From NCBI RefSeq assembly GCF_001649575.2, contig NC_051434.1, positions 19,703,276-19,767,275 of the forward strand: a stretch of 64,000 nt of DNA, in the 5' to 3' direction. Source of the DNA: Kryptolebias marmoratus. Taxonomy: Eukaryota > Chordata > Actinopteri > Cyprinodontiformes > Rivulidae. A program made the translations under genes and the position numbers. Under the pieces are notes generated by a model, which saw only the letters and a program-made list of their open reading frames with translations, ran no database searches and was not told where the DNA came from. This document shows, in pieces, positions 36,192 to 48,130 of the stretch (position 1 is its first letter; each line of letters begins with the position of its first letter).

Positions 36192-36402
36192 CAGGGGTGT
36201 TCAACCCTGGTCCTGGAGAGCCACTATCCTGCATGTTTTCCTTGTTTCCCTGCTCCAACACACCTGATTCAGAGGTTAAATTATCTCTTCTTGTTCTGCA
36301 GAAGCCTGTTAATCAGCCATTGATTTAAATTAGGTGTGTTGGAGCAGAGAAACAAGGAAAACATGCAGGATAGTAGCCCTCCAGGACCAGGGTTGCCCTC
36401 CC
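36192..36402. mobile_element. Fold-back MITE, full copy
   Basis: CAGGGGTGTTCAACCCTGGT at the left and ACCAGGGTTGCCCTCC at the right are inverse. The palindrome continues inward through GAGAGCCACTATCCTGCATG and GCAGGATAGTAGCCCTCCAG, and CTGCTCCAACACACCTGATT and TTAGGTGTGTTGGAGCAG, leaving a short centre. Length is about 211 bp with no coding capacity. Confidence 0.82.
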
Positions 36403-36754
36403 ATGCCACAGACTTCCATTGATTGGACCATTCAGTGTGCAATTTTGACATTTTGATGACAAATCATGAATGGTTTCTTGCACAGGACAGCTCCTGCTTT
36501 AATTCTTTTTGAAAAGCTTTTAAAAGAACTCTTGAAAAGCAGCTCTGTAATCTCCAAGTGTCTGCAGTTTTGCAGCTCAGACATTAAAAAAAAAAAAAGG
36601 GAACGGCCTTCAGTCATAAACAAACCAGAATGTGCAGCATCTTCATTCCTCAGGCAATAGGGCGAATAAGGTCTCATTTATGTGCACGCCTGTTGTTTGG
36701 TTCTTTTGGTTTGTTTGGTTTTAATGTAACCAGTGAAGAAAAAGATATAGTGAT

Positions 36755-37050
36755 AAGAGCTGCCGCCTCTTAGCAAGAAGGTCACAGGATCGCTTCCTGG
36801 CCTTTTTGGGTTGAGTTTACATGTTCTCCCTGTGGTTTTCTCCCACAAACCAAAACCTTGCATGTCAGGTTTATTGGTAACTCTACATTGTCCTTACGTG
36901 CAAGTAAGAGAGTGAATGGTTGTTTATCTCTATGTGTCCCTGTGTTGGACTGGAGGCCATGTCCAGGGTGTCCCCCCGCCTCTCGCACAGTGACTGGCCC
37001 GCAAGAGGGTAAAAGAAAACGGATTGGATGGGTTTTCAAATATTGATTAA
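36755..37050 (+). repeat. Fish dispersed repeat with GGATGG tail
   Basis: Phrases GAGTTTACATGTTCTCCCTG, GGACTGGAGGCCATGTCCAG and a GGATTGGATGG end match a repeat found across fish genomes. A second copy lies in the opposite orientation at 43612-43955. Confidence 0.6.
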
Positions 37051-38600
37051 ATCCTTAAACCTGAGCTAAGTCTGCAGTGCAAAGCAACAGCAGGTTGTAT
37101 AGAGACAATACTACACAGAAACTACAACAAGAGACGTGTGTAAAAAACAAATGGGACGCCCTTTCTTGTTGGTTGAAGATGTTTTTAATTTCAGACTGGA
37201 ATGTGCAGGGCTGCAAAGCTTTAAAGGTATTACATACCATGAAATCAGTCACTGAAACTGTTATCCCGAACTTTATCAAACAGTGCCATTTTATAGAGTT
37301 TACTCCAGCAGGTACAATCTTTAACAAAACACTTTATCTGCCTATTTTATAAAACAAATCTAAATTTAAACATGTATCAATACTACTTCTCCATGTCAAA
37401 CGGTTCTTTTCATGGATGTCACCGTTTTCAGTCACTTCAGCCATTTTTATACATAAACAAAAAGGATGTGATGGTTGGCGGCCGATCAGGAGTTTTTATT
37501 TAAGGACACAATAATCAGGAATACTGGGAAAAAAGATTTTTTTTAACTGGTCTTCATGGCATTGCAAAGAGTAGCTTTCAAGCCATAATAGCTGTCAAAA
37601 TACTTATCTCGCCAATGTTTTTTAATTTAATATTTTATCCTTTTTAACACAATTTCTACATGGATAAATGATGGGGGCCTAATGTAATTTAAACTCAACA
37701 GGGTTTTTGGAAAAGTCGCATTAGAAAGCAGATATTCCTCGGCTTTGTTTACAACGAAATTAAGCAGAAGTTCAGAATATCTCAGCACAGCTCATTTCAT
37801 CTGATCTTGGCCCCAACTTTTGTTTTAATGCTCCCCACCGCTCGATTTCCTCTTCTAAATGTCCCCACTTCCGTCGACTCTCGTCCTCACGGCTTTTAGT
37901 CACCGTTCCGTTTCAGACAAAGAGAAGAACTTCACCTTTTCTCCTTCGACCTGTAACTCTGTTTACATCTGAGGATTATTTTACAGACTCAATAAACGTC
38001 ACGCTCCGAGACGGCCGGCCCGAAGTAAACTCACCAATGTTCGAATGTAAACAAACAACTTGTAATTGTTGGCAACAAAACAAGACTACTTCTGATTCCT
38101 CTCACTTCTAACAAACTGTTTGGTCGACTTTTGGCAGTGAATGATTTGTACTCAGAGGTTATTTTTATCATAGATGACACATGTATACAGAAAAAATAAA
38201 AATAATATGACAGATAATATGACTTTAACCTGGTCTGACTTACAGAAAACTAACAAATAAACTACTTTTTATTTTTAAACAAATCTATCTATATAGCTAT
38301 CTATCATCCAAAAATACATGTATTTTTATACTTATTTTATTTCATTGCTTTTTGTACATTTTACTGTTTATTTTCCATTCAAAGCCAAGCTATAAAGTAT
38401 TTCCTAACCAGTAAAGTTAGGAAAACATTTAAATAGTTGCTTCTTTCCAACTCAGCTGTAGTGGCGCCAGTATCTCGGTATCGGTACCACGGAAGGTGAC
38501 GCTGTAATGAATCATACAATCCCAGGTTTTCCGAGGTGTTTACTATAAACGAGAGCATCTCCCTCTGCCTCCAACTTCCCCTGCCAGCATCTGCGGAGCA
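37051..38600. other. txnip upstream spacer
   Basis: No exon or repeat was recognised. The region is AT-rich until about 38560, where composition changes to the GC-rich txnip promoter. Confidence 0.45.
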
Positions 38601-38619
38601 TGCTCAAAGCCCTCACAGA

Positions 38620-38636
38620 CACGCGGTGTCCACGCG
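38620..38636 (+). promoter_or_regulatory. Candidate carbohydrate response element (ChoRE)
   Basis: CACGCG, five bases GTGTC, then CACGCG: two E-box-like half sites at the five-base spacing required by ChREBP-Mlx/MondoA-Mlx pairs. It lies about 110 bases upstream of the TATA box of txnip, a classic glucose-induced target of these factors. Confidence 0.6.
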
Positions 38637-38652
38637 TCGGTTCTGCGCGCTG

Positions 38653-38691
38653 ATTGGCCGGAGCCGAGGCAAACAAAGGTCCTCAGCCAAT
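38653..38691. promoter_or_regulatory. Paired CCAAT boxes (NF-Y type)
   Basis: An inverted CCAAT box (ATTGG, 38653-38657) and a direct one (CCAAT, 38687-38691) sit between the candidate ChoRE and the TATA box. Between them is CAAACAAAGG, resembling a forkhead site. CCAAT boxes flanking the ChoRE are known in mammalian TXNIP. Confidence 0.5.
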
Positions 38692-38743
38692 GGGAGCGCT
38701 GTGCATGCGCTGTTCACTCCGGCTGTGCATGGCCCGCTCGTCA

Positions 38744-38750
38744 TATAAAA
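38744..38750 (+). promoter_or_regulatory. txnip TATA box
   Basis: TATAAAA lies 135 bases upstream of the start codon, so transcription should begin near 38775. The 5' UTR then carries a (GT)n run at about 38807-38825. Confidence 0.6.
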
Positions 38751-38884
38751 CTAGTCCTCCATTGTTTACAGCTAAAGGGAAGTAGACACAGCCGGAGCGT
38801 GTTTCGTGTGTGTGTGTGTGTGTGTTTTTTCCTGGTGGTTTAATTCGACGTCCACAGCGCTGTCTGTTGAGACAAAGAGGAATC

Positions 38885-41184
38885 ATGGTGGCCATGACGA
38901 AAAAGGTGAAAACTTTCCAAGTTGTCCTGTCGGACCAGTGCAAGTCGTTTTACTGCGGCGGGGACAGGGTGTGCGGCCGCGTGGAGGTGGAGGTGAACGA
39001 GATGGTGCGTGTGTCCGCCGTCAAGATCCTGGCTCTGGGCTGCGCCAAGGTGGAGTATGCCAAGGGCAAGCAGCGGTGCCGACAGGAGGCCGAGTACCTG
39101 CGGCACGAGGAGGTCCTGAGCCTGAGCGAGCAGCCCACAGGTAGGCGCGAGCGCACACACCTGTGCCCTCACGGTGATGGAAACCTGTAAACAAGTCACT
39201 GACAACTCCTTTTCCCTCCCAGACACGGATGGCTCAGTTGTGTTGAGACCTGGCAACAAATACGAGTACACTTTTGGCTTTGACCTTCCTCAGCAGGGGT
39301 AAATCAGAGATTGAGCTCCTTTTATTATTAAGTGTTTGTACAACTCCTATCAGTGTATGTGTTGTGTTCATGCTCCCATCCCGTGTGCCTTGCAGCCAGC
39401 TGGTGTCCTCCTACAAGGGGAAGTTTGGCTATGTCCAGTACTACGTGAAGGCCATGTTGGAGAGGCTGCAGCAGCCCACCATGGAGTCCAAGAAGTACTT
39501 CGAGGTGGAGGAGCCTCTGGACGTGAACACACCCGACCTGCTGGTGAGTCTGACCTCCTGCCACAGGACAGGCCGGGCAGTCGGGTCATCTCATGTTGAG
39601 GGGCGAGAAGCATCTTTGGGCAGATCGCATGCACACACACATTCTGGGGTTTAAAAGTCTGCCATTGTTTGCAGTTATCACGTCTTCAATGATTGCGTAA
39701 TGACCGGTTAACTGGCAGAGCCAGGCCAATTCAGGGTGCCAGCTGACCTCAGTTAGTGCAGAAGTGGCTAAGAGTCGGTCAGAAGTGGCTAAAACTTGGC
39801 CAGTTTTGCAGCTATTCTGCTAAATTTCGATGCGTGGAAGCTGAGAGTCCTTCGCGACACCGCGATCTGCACGTGACATCTTGCAGTGATGAGATCACGC
39901 GTGACATCATTTTTCAAGGGTCCAACTGAAACGAGCTTTAACTCTGTCGCTTCTCAGCATTGAGTGACTTTTAGTCCAGCGCTGGCATGAAGGACAGTGG
40001 GTGACGGGGCATCCATTCAGAGAATGCTAGGCCTTTTAGTCGAGTGCACCGTGGTATGACTAGCAGGAATTGGGGTTTTCGGATTACAAGATAAGATTTG
40101 TCGTAGTGTGGAGGAGAGGAGGGTAATGGGTGTGACAGAAGAGGATGCTGGGAAAGGGTGATATTTACATAACTGTACCGTTATCATGTTGACCCACACA
40201 AACACACGACTTTGTAATTATGGTGGCGTGACATTAAGTGTGCAGCTGAGCTGACTCCCGCTCCTCCCGTCAGACTCCCACAGGCGGCACGAAGGAGAAG
40301 AAGGTCACCTGCATGTTCATCCCCGACGGCCAGGTGTCGCTGAACGCAAAAATCGACCGGCGTGGCTTCTGTGAGGGCGAGGACATCTGCATCAACGCCA
40401 AGTTCGAGAACACCTGCTCCCGCATTGTGATCCCCAAGGCAGCCATTATTGCCAAGCAGTCGTACCAGGCCAACGGTCGCACGAAGGTCTTCCGGCAGAA
40501 GCTGTCGTCGGTGCGCGGGAACCACATCATCTCGGGCATGTGCGACGCCTGGCAGGGGAAGACCATCAGGGTGCCAAAGATCAAACCGTCCATGCTGGGC
40601 TGCAACATGATCCGGGTGGAGTACGCGCTGATGGTGAGTCCACAGCGCTTCAGTGGCTGCTGAGGCCGTTTCCCTGGAGACGGCGCCGTCTAACCCGCGG
40701 CTCCCTCTTTCCAGATTTACGTGCACATCCCTGGCAGCGAGAAGCTGATCCTGGAGCTGCCTCTGGTCATCGGGACCTCCGGCATCGGCAGCCGCAGCAG
40801 CAGCGTGAGCAGCGGCGTGAGCAGCCGCGAGGGCTCGGTCAGCACCGCCTCCCAGAGCTGGGTGTCGCTGCGGATGCCCTCCGACCCTCCCAGCTACTGC
40901 GACATCACCAAAGACGTCCGCCTGGATCAGCCCCTCACGCCCCTGCTGGACGACATCGAATGCGATGACAGCCCCATCTTCATGGAAGCCCCGAGCTTCC
41001 AGTTCCCGCAGCCTCCGGCGTACACCGAGGTAGGCGCGTCTCACACCGGTTCTCTCGCTCAGCTGCGACTTTTAAGCAAAGGAAGTTATATTTGCTGATT
41101 TTAATCTTAAAAAAAAATCTGTTTTGTCTTCTCCAGACTGACGGGAACAGCAACGCCAACACGCGCATGCTGCCCGTGTGCTGA
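38885..41184 (+). CDS. txnip: Thioredoxin-interacting protein (alpha-arrestin)
   Basis: Six exons, 38885-39140, 39223-39298, 39396-39543, 40274-40633, 40715-41029 and 41137-41184, give 1203 nt and 400 residues (human 391). Splice sites are GT-AG and phases agree. Residues about 8-155 form the N-arrestin domain and about 165-300 the C-arrestin domain, with FENTCSRIVIPKAAI and KLSSVRGNHIISGMC. Cys65 and Cys250 align with human Cys63 and Cys247, the cysteines tied to thioredoxin binding. Two PPxY motifs, PPSY (338-341) and PPAY (380-383), fit binding to NEDD4-family ubiquitin ligases. This favours TXNIP over ARRDC2-4. TXNIP inhibits thioredoxin and drives GLUT1 endocytosis; this is family knowledge. 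ATG 38885 gives MVAMTKKVKTF; ATG 38894 is a possible alternative. The upstream frame from about 38806 is 5' UTR. Confidence 0.96.
39745..40045 (+). repeat. Dispersed repeat family copy in txnip intron 3
   Basis: Contains CCAGCTGACCTCAGTTAGTG, GGAAGCTGAGAGTCCTTCGC, GTGACATCATT and GAGAATGCTAGGCCTT in the same order as other forward copies. It makes up about 300 of the 730 bases of this intron. Confidence 0.6.
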
Positions 41185-42175
41185 AAGTCCGTCAGTGGGA
41201 ACCCTGGAGCTGAGGTCCAGGTCTTAAGACTGTTCTTCTGAGGAACCTAACAGGAGCTCCAAACTCCAGAGGAGATGCGATGTTGGATGGAGACTTACAG
41301 CCAGGACGGTGGAACTGAACAGAAATACACTTGCCTATTCCTATGCTTCTTCATCTATGCTGATCCAGAGCCACACACGGTGGCGATGTTACATTTCTGG
41401 TTGGGGCTGTCCCCCACAGTGACTGTCGGGGGTCTGGTTTTTGGTTTGGTTTTGAGGACACTGGGGGCCAAGTAAGGTTTGAGTTGGACCCCGACCCGCT
41501 GCAGCTTGTTACCACAAATCATTCCAGCCTGCAAAAGGAGCTGTCAGTGTTTTTTTTTTTTGGTTAAGTTTGCTGTGTTTGGAAGGAATTTGTTTTCCGG
41601 ACAAATTGCCCACGTCGATCATATTTCCATATATAGCATTGTTTTTGTTTTTTTTTAAAAAAGTGATTTTTTTCCTGTTTTGCAGCACTTTTTGATTGCG
41701 TATTTGCTCTACTACTACTGCTGACGAGTTTGTTTGAATGTTTGTCACGTGGAAAGTGACGAGAAACTCAAAGAAAGTTGCTAAAAACCCCCCATGGTTG
41801 ATTTTTTTTTTTTTTTTTTCCTCCATTTGTCAGCTCGAGTGTTGGCTGTCATGGTTTGTCACACTGTAAGTGCCAAAAACTAATTTATGCAGCATCAGCA
41901 TCATGCTCAGATTTCACGCAAAAGCACCTTCTTTTTTTTTTAGGAGCGCAAACATTTGACCTAAGTTCAAGTTGTCGGAGACAACAGCTCGTTGTGAGAT
42001 CCACGCCGTGGTGGTTCTTCCATTTCTGTACTTTCAGGGCTATGAGAGAATAACTGTGGATGACTGATTTGTATAAATGTTTGCAACGTATTCTCAGTAC
42101 AGAAACTATTTTTGTATGAAACCCTATGGGTCCGATTTTGTTGTTTTTTTTATGAATAAAAAAATGTTAAATGTC
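41185..42175 (+). other. txnip 3' UTR with poly(A) signal
   Basis: Roughly 1 kb of non-coding, T-rich sequence follows the stop and ends near AATAAA at 42155-42160 with a T-rich tract just after. No competing signal with better context was seen. Confidence 0.65.
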
Positions 42176-42289
42176 CTCAATGTCTGTTGTTTTTTTCTTT
42201 GCCACTCTGCTGAGACACTGGTTTGATTGATTCTCAATTTAGTCCAAAATACATGTTTCTAAAAAAATATAAACCAAAGAGCTGGTTCA

Positions 42290-43345
42290 TGCATATGTAT
42301 TCACCTCCTTTTGCTTCGAAGTCCAAACCATTACCTTCAGGAGCCACACAGCCACTCAGGTGTCTCTTAGCATACAGCCACCTGTTCTGGTAATCCTAAA
42401 AATCCACCCCTCTGAGTACTAAGGGCTGTCATGAAGAGCAAGGAACTCTCCACACAGGTCAAAGACAAAGTTGTGGAAAAGTACAAATCAGGGTTTAGGA
42501 TATAAAAAAGCTTTTAAACTCTGAACATCCCTCAGAGTTTCATTAAATCTAAGACCAGGAAATGGAAAGAAGATGCCACTTCAGCCAACCTGCCAAAACT
42601 CCCAGAGCGGACCGGGACAGGAGGGGCTTTAATCAGAAACACCTAGGAGACCAAAAATAACCCTGATGGAGCAGCTCTTCTGCAGAGACAAGATCTGTCC
42701 TTAAGACCAATATAGGCTGCTCAGAGCTGGGCTTCATGGAAGAGAGGAAGGAAATAAAAAGGGAAACCATTTTGAATTTCCCTGAGGACACATTGGAGAC
42801 GCCTCACACGTGAGGAAGAAGGTGCTGTGGTCAGATGAGATTAAAACTGAACTTTTAGGCCATCAAGGAAACACCATGTCTGAGGCAAGTCTTACCATCA
42901 CTCATCATGGTGAGGACACCGTTCCTACAGTGAAGCATGGTGGTGGCAGCATCAAGCTGTGGGGATGATTTTCATCAGCAGGGACTGGGAAACTGGCCGG
43001 AGTTAAAGGAAAGATGGATGGAACAAAATACTAAGAAATTCTTGATGGAAATTAGTTGGAGTCTTCCAGAGATCTGAGACTGGGACGGAGGTCCACCTTC
43101 CAGCAGGACGATGACTCTAAACACTCCACTCGGTGAAGAAGAACCAGGTAAAGGTCCTGGAATGGTCCAATTAAAACCCAGACCTCAGTCCAACTGAGAA
43201 GCTCTGGTCTGATTTAAAGATTGTTGAACACAAGCAGCACCCGTCCAACTTGTTATGCAGATTCAAGTTTTCTGTTTTCCTATTTTTTGTTTGTTTCACA
43301 ATAAAACTACTCTACAGTTTCATTGTTGTGTAAATTAAAATATAT
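42290..43345 (+). mobile_element. Decayed Tc1/mariner-type element
   Basis: TATGTATTCACCTCCTTTTG at one end, CAGTGAAGCATGGTGGTGGC and AGCATCAAGCTGTGGGGATG in the middle, and a TTTGTTTCACAATAAAACTA end are characteristic of a fish Tc1-like family. The coding frame is destroyed. A related end lies at 53500-53615. Confidence 0.65.
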
Positions 43346-43611
43346 AAACTCACCAAAGTTCCCTTTATGTTCCAGGCTGCATGTGCACGTGTGTTCAGAA
43401 GGAAAAGGGCAGTAGTTGCTTTTACTTAGCCTTTTATTAATTTTAGCTTCTGGCTAGTGTTCTGCTTTTTTAGCTTTAACAACAGCTTCGGCTTCTTCAC
43501 CTCTCAGCATTCACGCTGTATTTTCACAGAAAATGTTATGTTTCTAATTTTATTTCATCAACCAATTTTCTTAACCAGGCACCAGATTCCCACGACCCAA
43601 AATGGAGAAGC

Positions 43612-43955
43612 GGGTAAAGAAAATGGATGGATGGATGGATTTTCTTAAGCTCCTTTAGTGTCGGGGGGTGGGCTATCTCCTGCGGTCATTGGGCAAAAGG
43701 CAGGGGACAGCCTGGACAGGTCTCCAGTCCATCACAGGGACATGTAGGGACAATCAACTATTCACACTCTCACTCACACCTAGGGACAAATTAGAGCTAC
43801 CAATTAACCTAACATGCATGTTTCTGGTCTGTGGAAGGAAACCAGAGTATTTGGAATGAACTCACGTGTGCACAGGAATAACATGTGAACTCCAGGCTGG
43901 GAGGTGAATCTGTGACCTTCTCCCTGGGAGGTGACTGTTCCACCGTGCCGCCCTG
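43612..43955 (-). repeat. Fish dispersed repeat with GGATGG tail, reverse copy
   Basis: ATGGATGGATGGATGG at 43623, CCTGGACAGGTCTCCAGTCC and AACCTAACATGCATGTTTCT are the inverse of the copy at 36755. Confidence 0.6.
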
Positions 43956-44424
43956 TTGCAACAAAATATTCCAAAACATAGTAGTTTAGCAGCAGTCAGG
44001 TAGAAAAAAAACAACAACTAATAACTTCCCTTTGAGCTGCATCAAAATCCTAACAGTTCCCCACAGAACTGACTGCTCATTGAATTATGTTTACTGTATA
44101 CGACTTTGGTGCTCAAATCCACAGTTTAAAATGTGAATCTTGTAGGAACACAAAACGTTCATTCAGCAGGTATAACCTATTATTAGGGTGTGCCACGCTG
44201 TATGTTTTTAATGTGTGTGCGCTCTTGCTTTTACTTTCACGATTTAGCATTTAGCATTTTGTTTTCTGTCTGTTTTTTGGTTTTGTGCCTGTTTTTCTCA
44301 GTTTCTCAGCCTTTTGTTCCGTCACGATTCACGTTACTGCTGACTGCTTTGGCATTTAGTTACTCATTACCTCCCCCCCCAAGACTGTACCAAAAAATCC
44401 TTTGTCCTTTACATTTCTCGAGCT

Positions 44425-44785
44425 TAAACTTGGTGCGGTAGTAGCTGAGAGAATGGAAGACGGCATTCTTCAGGGAATGCCTGTTTTGTGATCGAAAGTT
44501 ATTTATTTACTGCACATCCTGCACCTGCTTCTGCACTCGGGGCGGCCTTTGACCTCAGCGGAGGGTTAAAGACAAAACAAAAGAAAGGCAGAATGGCAGG
44601 TAACAACGAAAGGTTTTAGATGTCTGTGGTGCTTTAGCTCGCATCTGTTACCAAAAAAAAAAAAAAGGTCACGAACCACTGAATAAATTTTAATAAAACT
44701 TGCAGAAAGAAATCATTAAACGTACATCTACAAAGGTTTAACCCTTGGAGTCGATTCAAGATTGCTGCTACAGCCAGCTGAGCTT
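44425..44785 (+). repeat. Dispersed repeat family fragments
   Basis: AAACTTGGTGCGGTAGTAGC with TGAGAGAATGG and GCATTCTTCAGGGAATGCCT at 44425-44480, then AAACTTGCAGAAAGAAATCA and ATTGCTGCTACAGCCAGC at 44695-44785. Two neighbouring fragments in the same orientation. Confidence 0.55.
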
Positions 44786-44845
44786 AACAAAACTGAATCG
44801 TGCCGTTCAGCATGCAGTCAGCAGCCTGACATGATTTCTGTTTAT

Positions 44846-44881
44846 GTGGGTGTGTGTACGTGTGTGTGTGTGTGTGTGTGT

Positions 44882-44931
<50 letters not shown>
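44846..44931 (+). repeat. (GT)n microsatellite
   Basis: A long GT run with two ACGT interruptions, about 86 bases. The frames through it are low-complexity artefacts. Confidence 0.95.
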
Positions 44932-44932
<1 letters not shown>

Positions 44933-45221
44933 CGCTGCTCTGCCTTGCTGACGTCCTCCGACAGCCGAGAGCAGCAGATAAGTAAAGTGTTTATCTTTGA
45001 GCCGCTCTGTAACGAGGGGCGGTGGGGTGGTGGTGGTGGTTTGGCCTCTCCGCCGCTGGGCTGGGTTCTGCTTCACGGCCCAAGAATGCCAAACAAGAAG
45101 CAAAGCTGGGCCGGCGATCAGGAAAAGGAGGGCCAGCGACGAGGCAGACCTCCAGAACCGCTACAGATGGCTTCGACTCACCATACCAAAGACTAAGATC
45201 TGCAGCGGGCTGGAGCCTTGG

Positions 45222-45500
45222 TGCGACCTCAGCTCGGGAAAACTTGGGACGTTGTGTAAAATGTAAATAAAACCAGAATGCAATGATTTGCAAATCTCTT
45301 GAACCCATATTTTATTCACAGTGGAACATGATGAGAATATAAAAGGTTGTATGGGAAAACAAAAGAAGGTGATTTTAAATTTGCACATCTCAAAACATTC
45401 GGGACTGGGGCAACGGAAGGCTATCAAAGTATGCGGTAAGAAAAAAAGAAACAGCTGGAGGAGCATTATTTTTTGGAAAAAAATTCTAATGATAAACAAT
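45222..45500 (+). mobile_element. Tc1-like 5' end, forward copy
   Basis: ACTTGGGACGTTGTGTAAAA, GCAATGATTTGCAAATCTC and AAACAGCTGGAGGAGCATTA match the start of a widespread fish Tc1-like family. The inverse of this end is at 50150. The element is cut off soon after 45500; another Tc1-type scrap (CAATGACCCCAAGCATCTAT) lies at 45650. Confidence 0.7.
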
Positions 45501-46024
45501 GTTATGTCAAGTTGTACTGTTTTAATTTAAAAAATAAAACAAGAGCAATAGATAAAATAAAACAATAATGTTTCTTAAGAGAAAAGATGATTACTTAAAT
45601 TTCATTAAAATCTGTCATATTTTGATAGAGAACTTCATTTTTCTAAACAGCAATGACCCCAAGCATCTATCCAAATCAACAAAGGTTTAGGAATGTTGTA
45701 GGCAGAGTCTAGATCAGTGTGGTGATCTGAAGAGAGATCTGGACACAAGAGGTGTCGTTAAGATCTGACAGCTTTAGAGCCCTTTGAGAGAGAAGAGTGA
45801 GCAAACAAAGGTGTGGCCTCTCACAGACTCCTTCCTCAGAAGGCCGGAGGCTCTAATTACAGCAGAAGGTGCTTTAAACGAGTATCTATTTCAGTGCGTG
45901 CTTTAGTCACAATGAAGGTGGAAAAGGTGTGGAAACTATTTATCATTGGTTTCATTTCATTACATCACGGAACTGTTCATTTGAACAGAGGGGTGTGTTT
46001 TTATTCACCCCCCAAAAAACTGAA

Positions 46025-46570
46025 ACTGGTAAGAAAAATTCTGATAAATCCAAGTTGTTCCAGCTCCATGTGTCCCTCTGTGAAGCCTCTCCTCTTCTTT
46101 TATCATTACTCTATAAACATGTAGGAACTGAGGAGACTGTTGTCCCATTCCTGTCCAATGGAGGTCTTGTCTGCCCATGGCATCAATACTAATGCACCCC
46201 AATACCATCAGAGAGGCAGGCTTTTGTCCTTTGAGCTCAGAGATTTCTCCAGATTCTTGAAATCTGTTGATGATAATATGAAATGTAGATGATGAGACAC
46301 TTAGTCTTCCCAAATTTCCATTGAGAACCGCGATTCTGAAACTGTTCCACTATTTGTAGAGTTTTTCACAGACTGCTGAACCTCTGCCCATCTTTACCTC
46401 TGAGATCAGTCCTCTTCCTGACCTGTCGCTAATTATCAGAATTAGTTGCAAAAAGCTCCTCCAGCTGTTTCTTGATCGTACCACTTCCTTTGACAGCCTT
46501 TTGTTGCCCCTGTCCTCACTTTTTGAGATGTGTTGCTGCTCTAAAATTCAAAACGATCTTATTAAAAATG
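46025..46570 (-). pseudogene. Tc1-like transposase relic, reverse copy
   Basis: The minus strand gives LSVSSSTFHIIINRFQESGE followed by IS and, after a deletion, KPASLMVLGCISIDAMG, parts of the DNA-binding and catalytic regions. The family also carries the phrase ACCATCAGAGAGGCAG, repeated at 49690. Confidence 0.75.
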
Positions 46571-47044
46571 GTAATCTTTTTCATTTAAACGATGTCTTTA
46601 CTTTGTGAGCCGGTGGATTTATCAAAGTTTTTATCAACTCGAACCTTTGTCAGAAACAAACAAAAAAGCCTTTGGCATCACACAGAAATAGCAGTTCCCG
46701 TAACAGCTTAAAGATTTTTGTTTTGCTAACCTGGATTTGGGCCCTGCCCTCTTCTACAGTATTTGTGCCCTGAAGCATAAAACTCAGCATAATGTCACAG
46801 CAATGTGCACAAACAACATGTGTCATGCATTTAAAAGAGACTTCATGGGCATATGCCTGCTTAACTTAGAGATAAGAGGTAGACTGAGTGTGCTTTTGGT
46901 AGAAAATGATAAAAAAAAAAACCTGCTGGAACACGACCCATACTTTCCTGCGTGACTCACACCTGACAGTTGAGCGATTGGCTGAGTTAGTGGAGCACAA
47001 GTCGTCTCACTGGCTGAGGGAGTTGTGCATTAGACAGCTGCGTG

Positions 47045-47079
<35 letters not shown>

Positions 47080-47380
47080 TCACACAGAGCTGACTTCCTT
47101 CAGGCTTTGATTTCCCCATTCTCAATGTGTTTGCTCCAACAGCGGAGGATGTAATTCTCCACAGGAAGCTCATTGTGCTTATTTAGCAAGTGTGGTCATG
47201 AGACCGAGGCTGGTTCTGATACGAAGCTGCCTTTGAGAACACACACATGAAAAACCATCCCCCTGAAAAAAAAAGGATATATCAGTAAAAAAGGCTGTCG
47301 CATGTTGAATTAAAGGCCAACCATTCCTAGAATGAATAGACTAGAGTTTAGACTAAAACGTTTGTGCGTCGAGAAATGAC
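46571..47380. other. txnip-gatad2b spacer
   Basis: Holds a (CA)n microsatellite at 47046-47078. Nothing else was recognised. Confidence 0.45.
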
Positions 47381-47384
47381 GGAG

Positions 47385-47585
47385 TTGCAGCCGCTGAAAA
47401 TACCATTCTGTGCCACCTCATGCGATGTCACGATCACAGTACGTGTGAATGACTCTCAGCTACTACCACAGCAGACTTTAGCTCAGTATCTGTAGAACTG
47501 ATTGGGTTATGGCCACGTTCGTGCTTTTTAAGTTTTTCAGTTGTAGATCTACATCCAGTGTTTACTTTCTGAGAGTTTTGTTAAA
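47385..47585 (-). repeat. Dispersed repeat family, reverse copy
   Basis: GAATGACTCTCAGCTACTAC, CACAGCAGACTTTAGCTCAG and AGTTGTAGATCTACATCCAG are the inverse of forward copies. Confidence 0.6.
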
Positions 47586-47924
47586 ACCTTCCCAGTGGGT
47601 TATGAGTTAAAACAATAACAGACAGAGAGACACAGGCCTTTCAATGGGGGCNTTATAAATGTACTTTCACATCATGTGTTAGACATGTAATAAAGCTGAA
47701 CTGAAACCTGTTTTGAAGCCAACATCAGTGAAATTATAGCCATAAAATATGGTTTTCATAGCAATTTTAAATTAAAAATAAAAAATACTATTTTTTTATG
47801 GTAATTCTGAACATTGAAGAAACCACTCGAGTGTTTTTGGCTTTTTCCATGACCAACCCGGAAGTGTGACAACCTCTGAGTCTCACAGCATTCAGTCATT
47901 CATCAGTGAGTGGATGAATACTAG

Positions 47925-48130
47925 TACAATATAGTTCAGCGTGTTGGAATCAATTGTTTGAACTGGACAGAAAATACCATTGGAGTTTCATTTTTGAGCT
48001 TCCCGAAAGATAAAAACCTTCCTCAGATTTGGATCCATAAGCTCAGATGTGGGAATTACTATCAGAACTCCGGTTTGGATCACTTCAAAGAGAAGCACCG
48101 CTCCGACCCTCGTTACTGTGGTGGACGGGC
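47925..48130 (+). pseudogene. THAP-like domain relic
   Basis: Translation gives GVSFLSFPKDKNLPQIW, then HKLRCGNYYQ and GLDHFKEKHRSD, matching the SFxxFPKDxxxxxxW and CSxHF landmarks of THAP domains. The cysteine before DHF is glycine and the first N-terminal cysteine is out of frame. A long but decayed frame continues to about 48278. It is a dead relic, unlike the better-preserved THAP at 14127 in sequence. Confidence 0.55.

Noticed and set aside
38806..38884. In-frame upstream ATGs before txnip
   Set aside because: They lie in the (GT)n-containing 5' UTR; similarity to TXNIP begins only at the ATG at 38885.
40184..41044. 286-residue minus-strand frame, the longest unbroken one in the window
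   Set aside because: It is antisense to txnip exons 4 and 5, is rich in Ala/Arg/His from GC-rich codons, and matches no family; a shadow of strong codon bias.
44762..45196. 144-residue plus-strand frame with CVCVCV repeats
   Set aside because: It is read through a (GT)n microsatellite.
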